A stretch of 64,000 nt of DNA, from the NCBI GenBank assembly GCA_013350335.1, contig CM023540.1, positions 19,473,828 through 19,537,827 on the forward strand, written 5' to 3'. The DNA is from Chimonanthus salicifolius (lineage: Eukaryota > Streptophyta > Magnoliopsida > Laurales > Calycanthaceae). The first letter of the stretch is position 1. Each line of letters starts with the position of its first letter. Shown here in pieces: positions 63,061 through 64,000 of the stretch. The notes under the pieces were generated by a model. It was not told where the DNA came from and ran no database searches. It saw only the letters and a list, made by a program, of their open reading frames with translations. A program made the translations under genes and the position numbers.

Positions 63061-64000
63061 GGGACCCCACATAATAGGACCATGACCTCTTGCCTATGGA
63101 AGGGGAAGAAAGAAGGAAGCTAAAAAGCAAGTATTGAGACAACATAAAAAGGAAAGAGATTGAGTGGAGAAAAATAAATCTAGATTTACTTAGCTCTAAA
63201 AGGGTGAGAAAAACACTTTCTTTCATCCGACTACAAATATTTGTAGAAAGTGTACACAAATAGTCATCTATATGTCAATGGTCAAGAGTCGAAGAGGTTG
63301 ATGCCATTAAAAAAGGGGTGACGGAATAACTTTTTAACCTATTCTCCTCTTCTTCGACTACTAGAGCCCTCCAGGGTGGTGTTGAGGACATGGAAAACTT
63401 GGACCAAGGAGGTAAACAATAATTTGATGGATGATGGGGCAATAGAAGATACGGTTTTTGATAAGGTAGAACGGAAGAGCAGCTCAAAAAGTAAACCCCA
63501 AATAGATGGGATTACTGGCTATCATAAGGATTGTTGCTGTTGTTTTTTGAAGAGTAAATATTCCATTTATTTGCTAAAGAATGGTGGAATATCAGAAGTT
63601 GTTATTGAGTAGGGCTGGGAAGGTTGACCTTGTAACCAACTCAGACTCTCTCTGCTTGCAAACAGAGATAAGGGAAAAGAAAAGAAAGATAAAAAAAGTG
63701 GGAAAAAAAGTAAGCCTTACATTAGATCTTAGTGCATTGGCAGTTGGACCATAGAATTTTGGAAAAGATTGAAAAAAAAAATTACTGGAATTGCAGCTTC
63801 ACCCTAAAAGGGAAAGAGAGTTGGAACTATTATGATGTGAATGTTGGCTTGAGGATTTTCTGTTGTTCCTCTCCTTTCCGATTTGTGCTCAGCCAAGCTT
63901 CAAACCCAGCACTAAACTTAGATAAGTTATATTCTAAACCATTCTAACTGGAGACAACAAGATATCATTAAATAAGAAAAGAGGTACAAATCAAAGACAT
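63061..64000. other. Right end of the window
   Basis: No exon of NUP214 or any other gene could be recognised. CCAAATAGATGGGATTACTGGC at 63498 followed by TTGTTGCTGTTG is another copy of the RTE-like tail phrase. The remaining short ORFs show no coding character. Confidence 0.4.

Overview
This is nuclear DNA from a flowering plant. The evidence is three intron-rich plant genes with GT-AG introns, AT-rich spacers, and a dense load of LINEs, LTR remnants, hAT and Mutator-type elements and tRNA-derived SINEs. Long introns packed with LINE fragments would suit a magnoliid or early-diverging eudicot, but that is only a guess. All gene models were built by hand from splice sites, reading phase and remembered family features. 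No search was run.

Layout. (1) About 1058-25622, minus strand: a five-exon gene for a small multi-pass membrane protein resembling the plant AGTRAP-like family. It is spread over 24.5 kb. Its 11.1 kb intron 3 holds a nested LINE (3654-9177) carrying two solo LTRs, plus a second LINE ruin (10.5-12.4 kb). Its 8.8 kb intron 2 holds a 642-bp tandem duplication. (2) 25.6-29.0 kb: a divergent promoter interval. (3) 29011-44247, plus strand: an eight-exon gene encoding 248 residues that matches RGS1-HXK1-interacting protein 1 (RHIP1). Its introns hold a LINE fragment with a hAT MITE, LTR pieces, a LINE ORF1 fragment split by a Mutator-like element, and a 0.97 kb, roughly 99 % identical inverted copy of the end of intron 1 plus exon 2. 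(4) 44.2-52.1 kb: a gene-free spacer with a LINE tail, a MITE, two arrays of covarying hairpins (48188-49325), a possible transposase remnant and two SINEs. (5) 52121-58364, minus strand: the last four exons of an FG nucleoporin, NUP214-like. Its 5' part was not found; either it lies beyond the window or it was missed in the 5.6 kb to the right, which carries another LINE (61601-63047).

The three genes do not form a functional unit: one membrane protein of unknown role, one sugar/G-protein-signalling adaptor and one nuclear-pore subunit. The most unusual structures are the hairpin arrays, whose stems differ from unit to unit yet stay complementary, and the recent inverted duplication that would fold RHIP1 pre-mRNA into a long duplex around exons 3 and 4.
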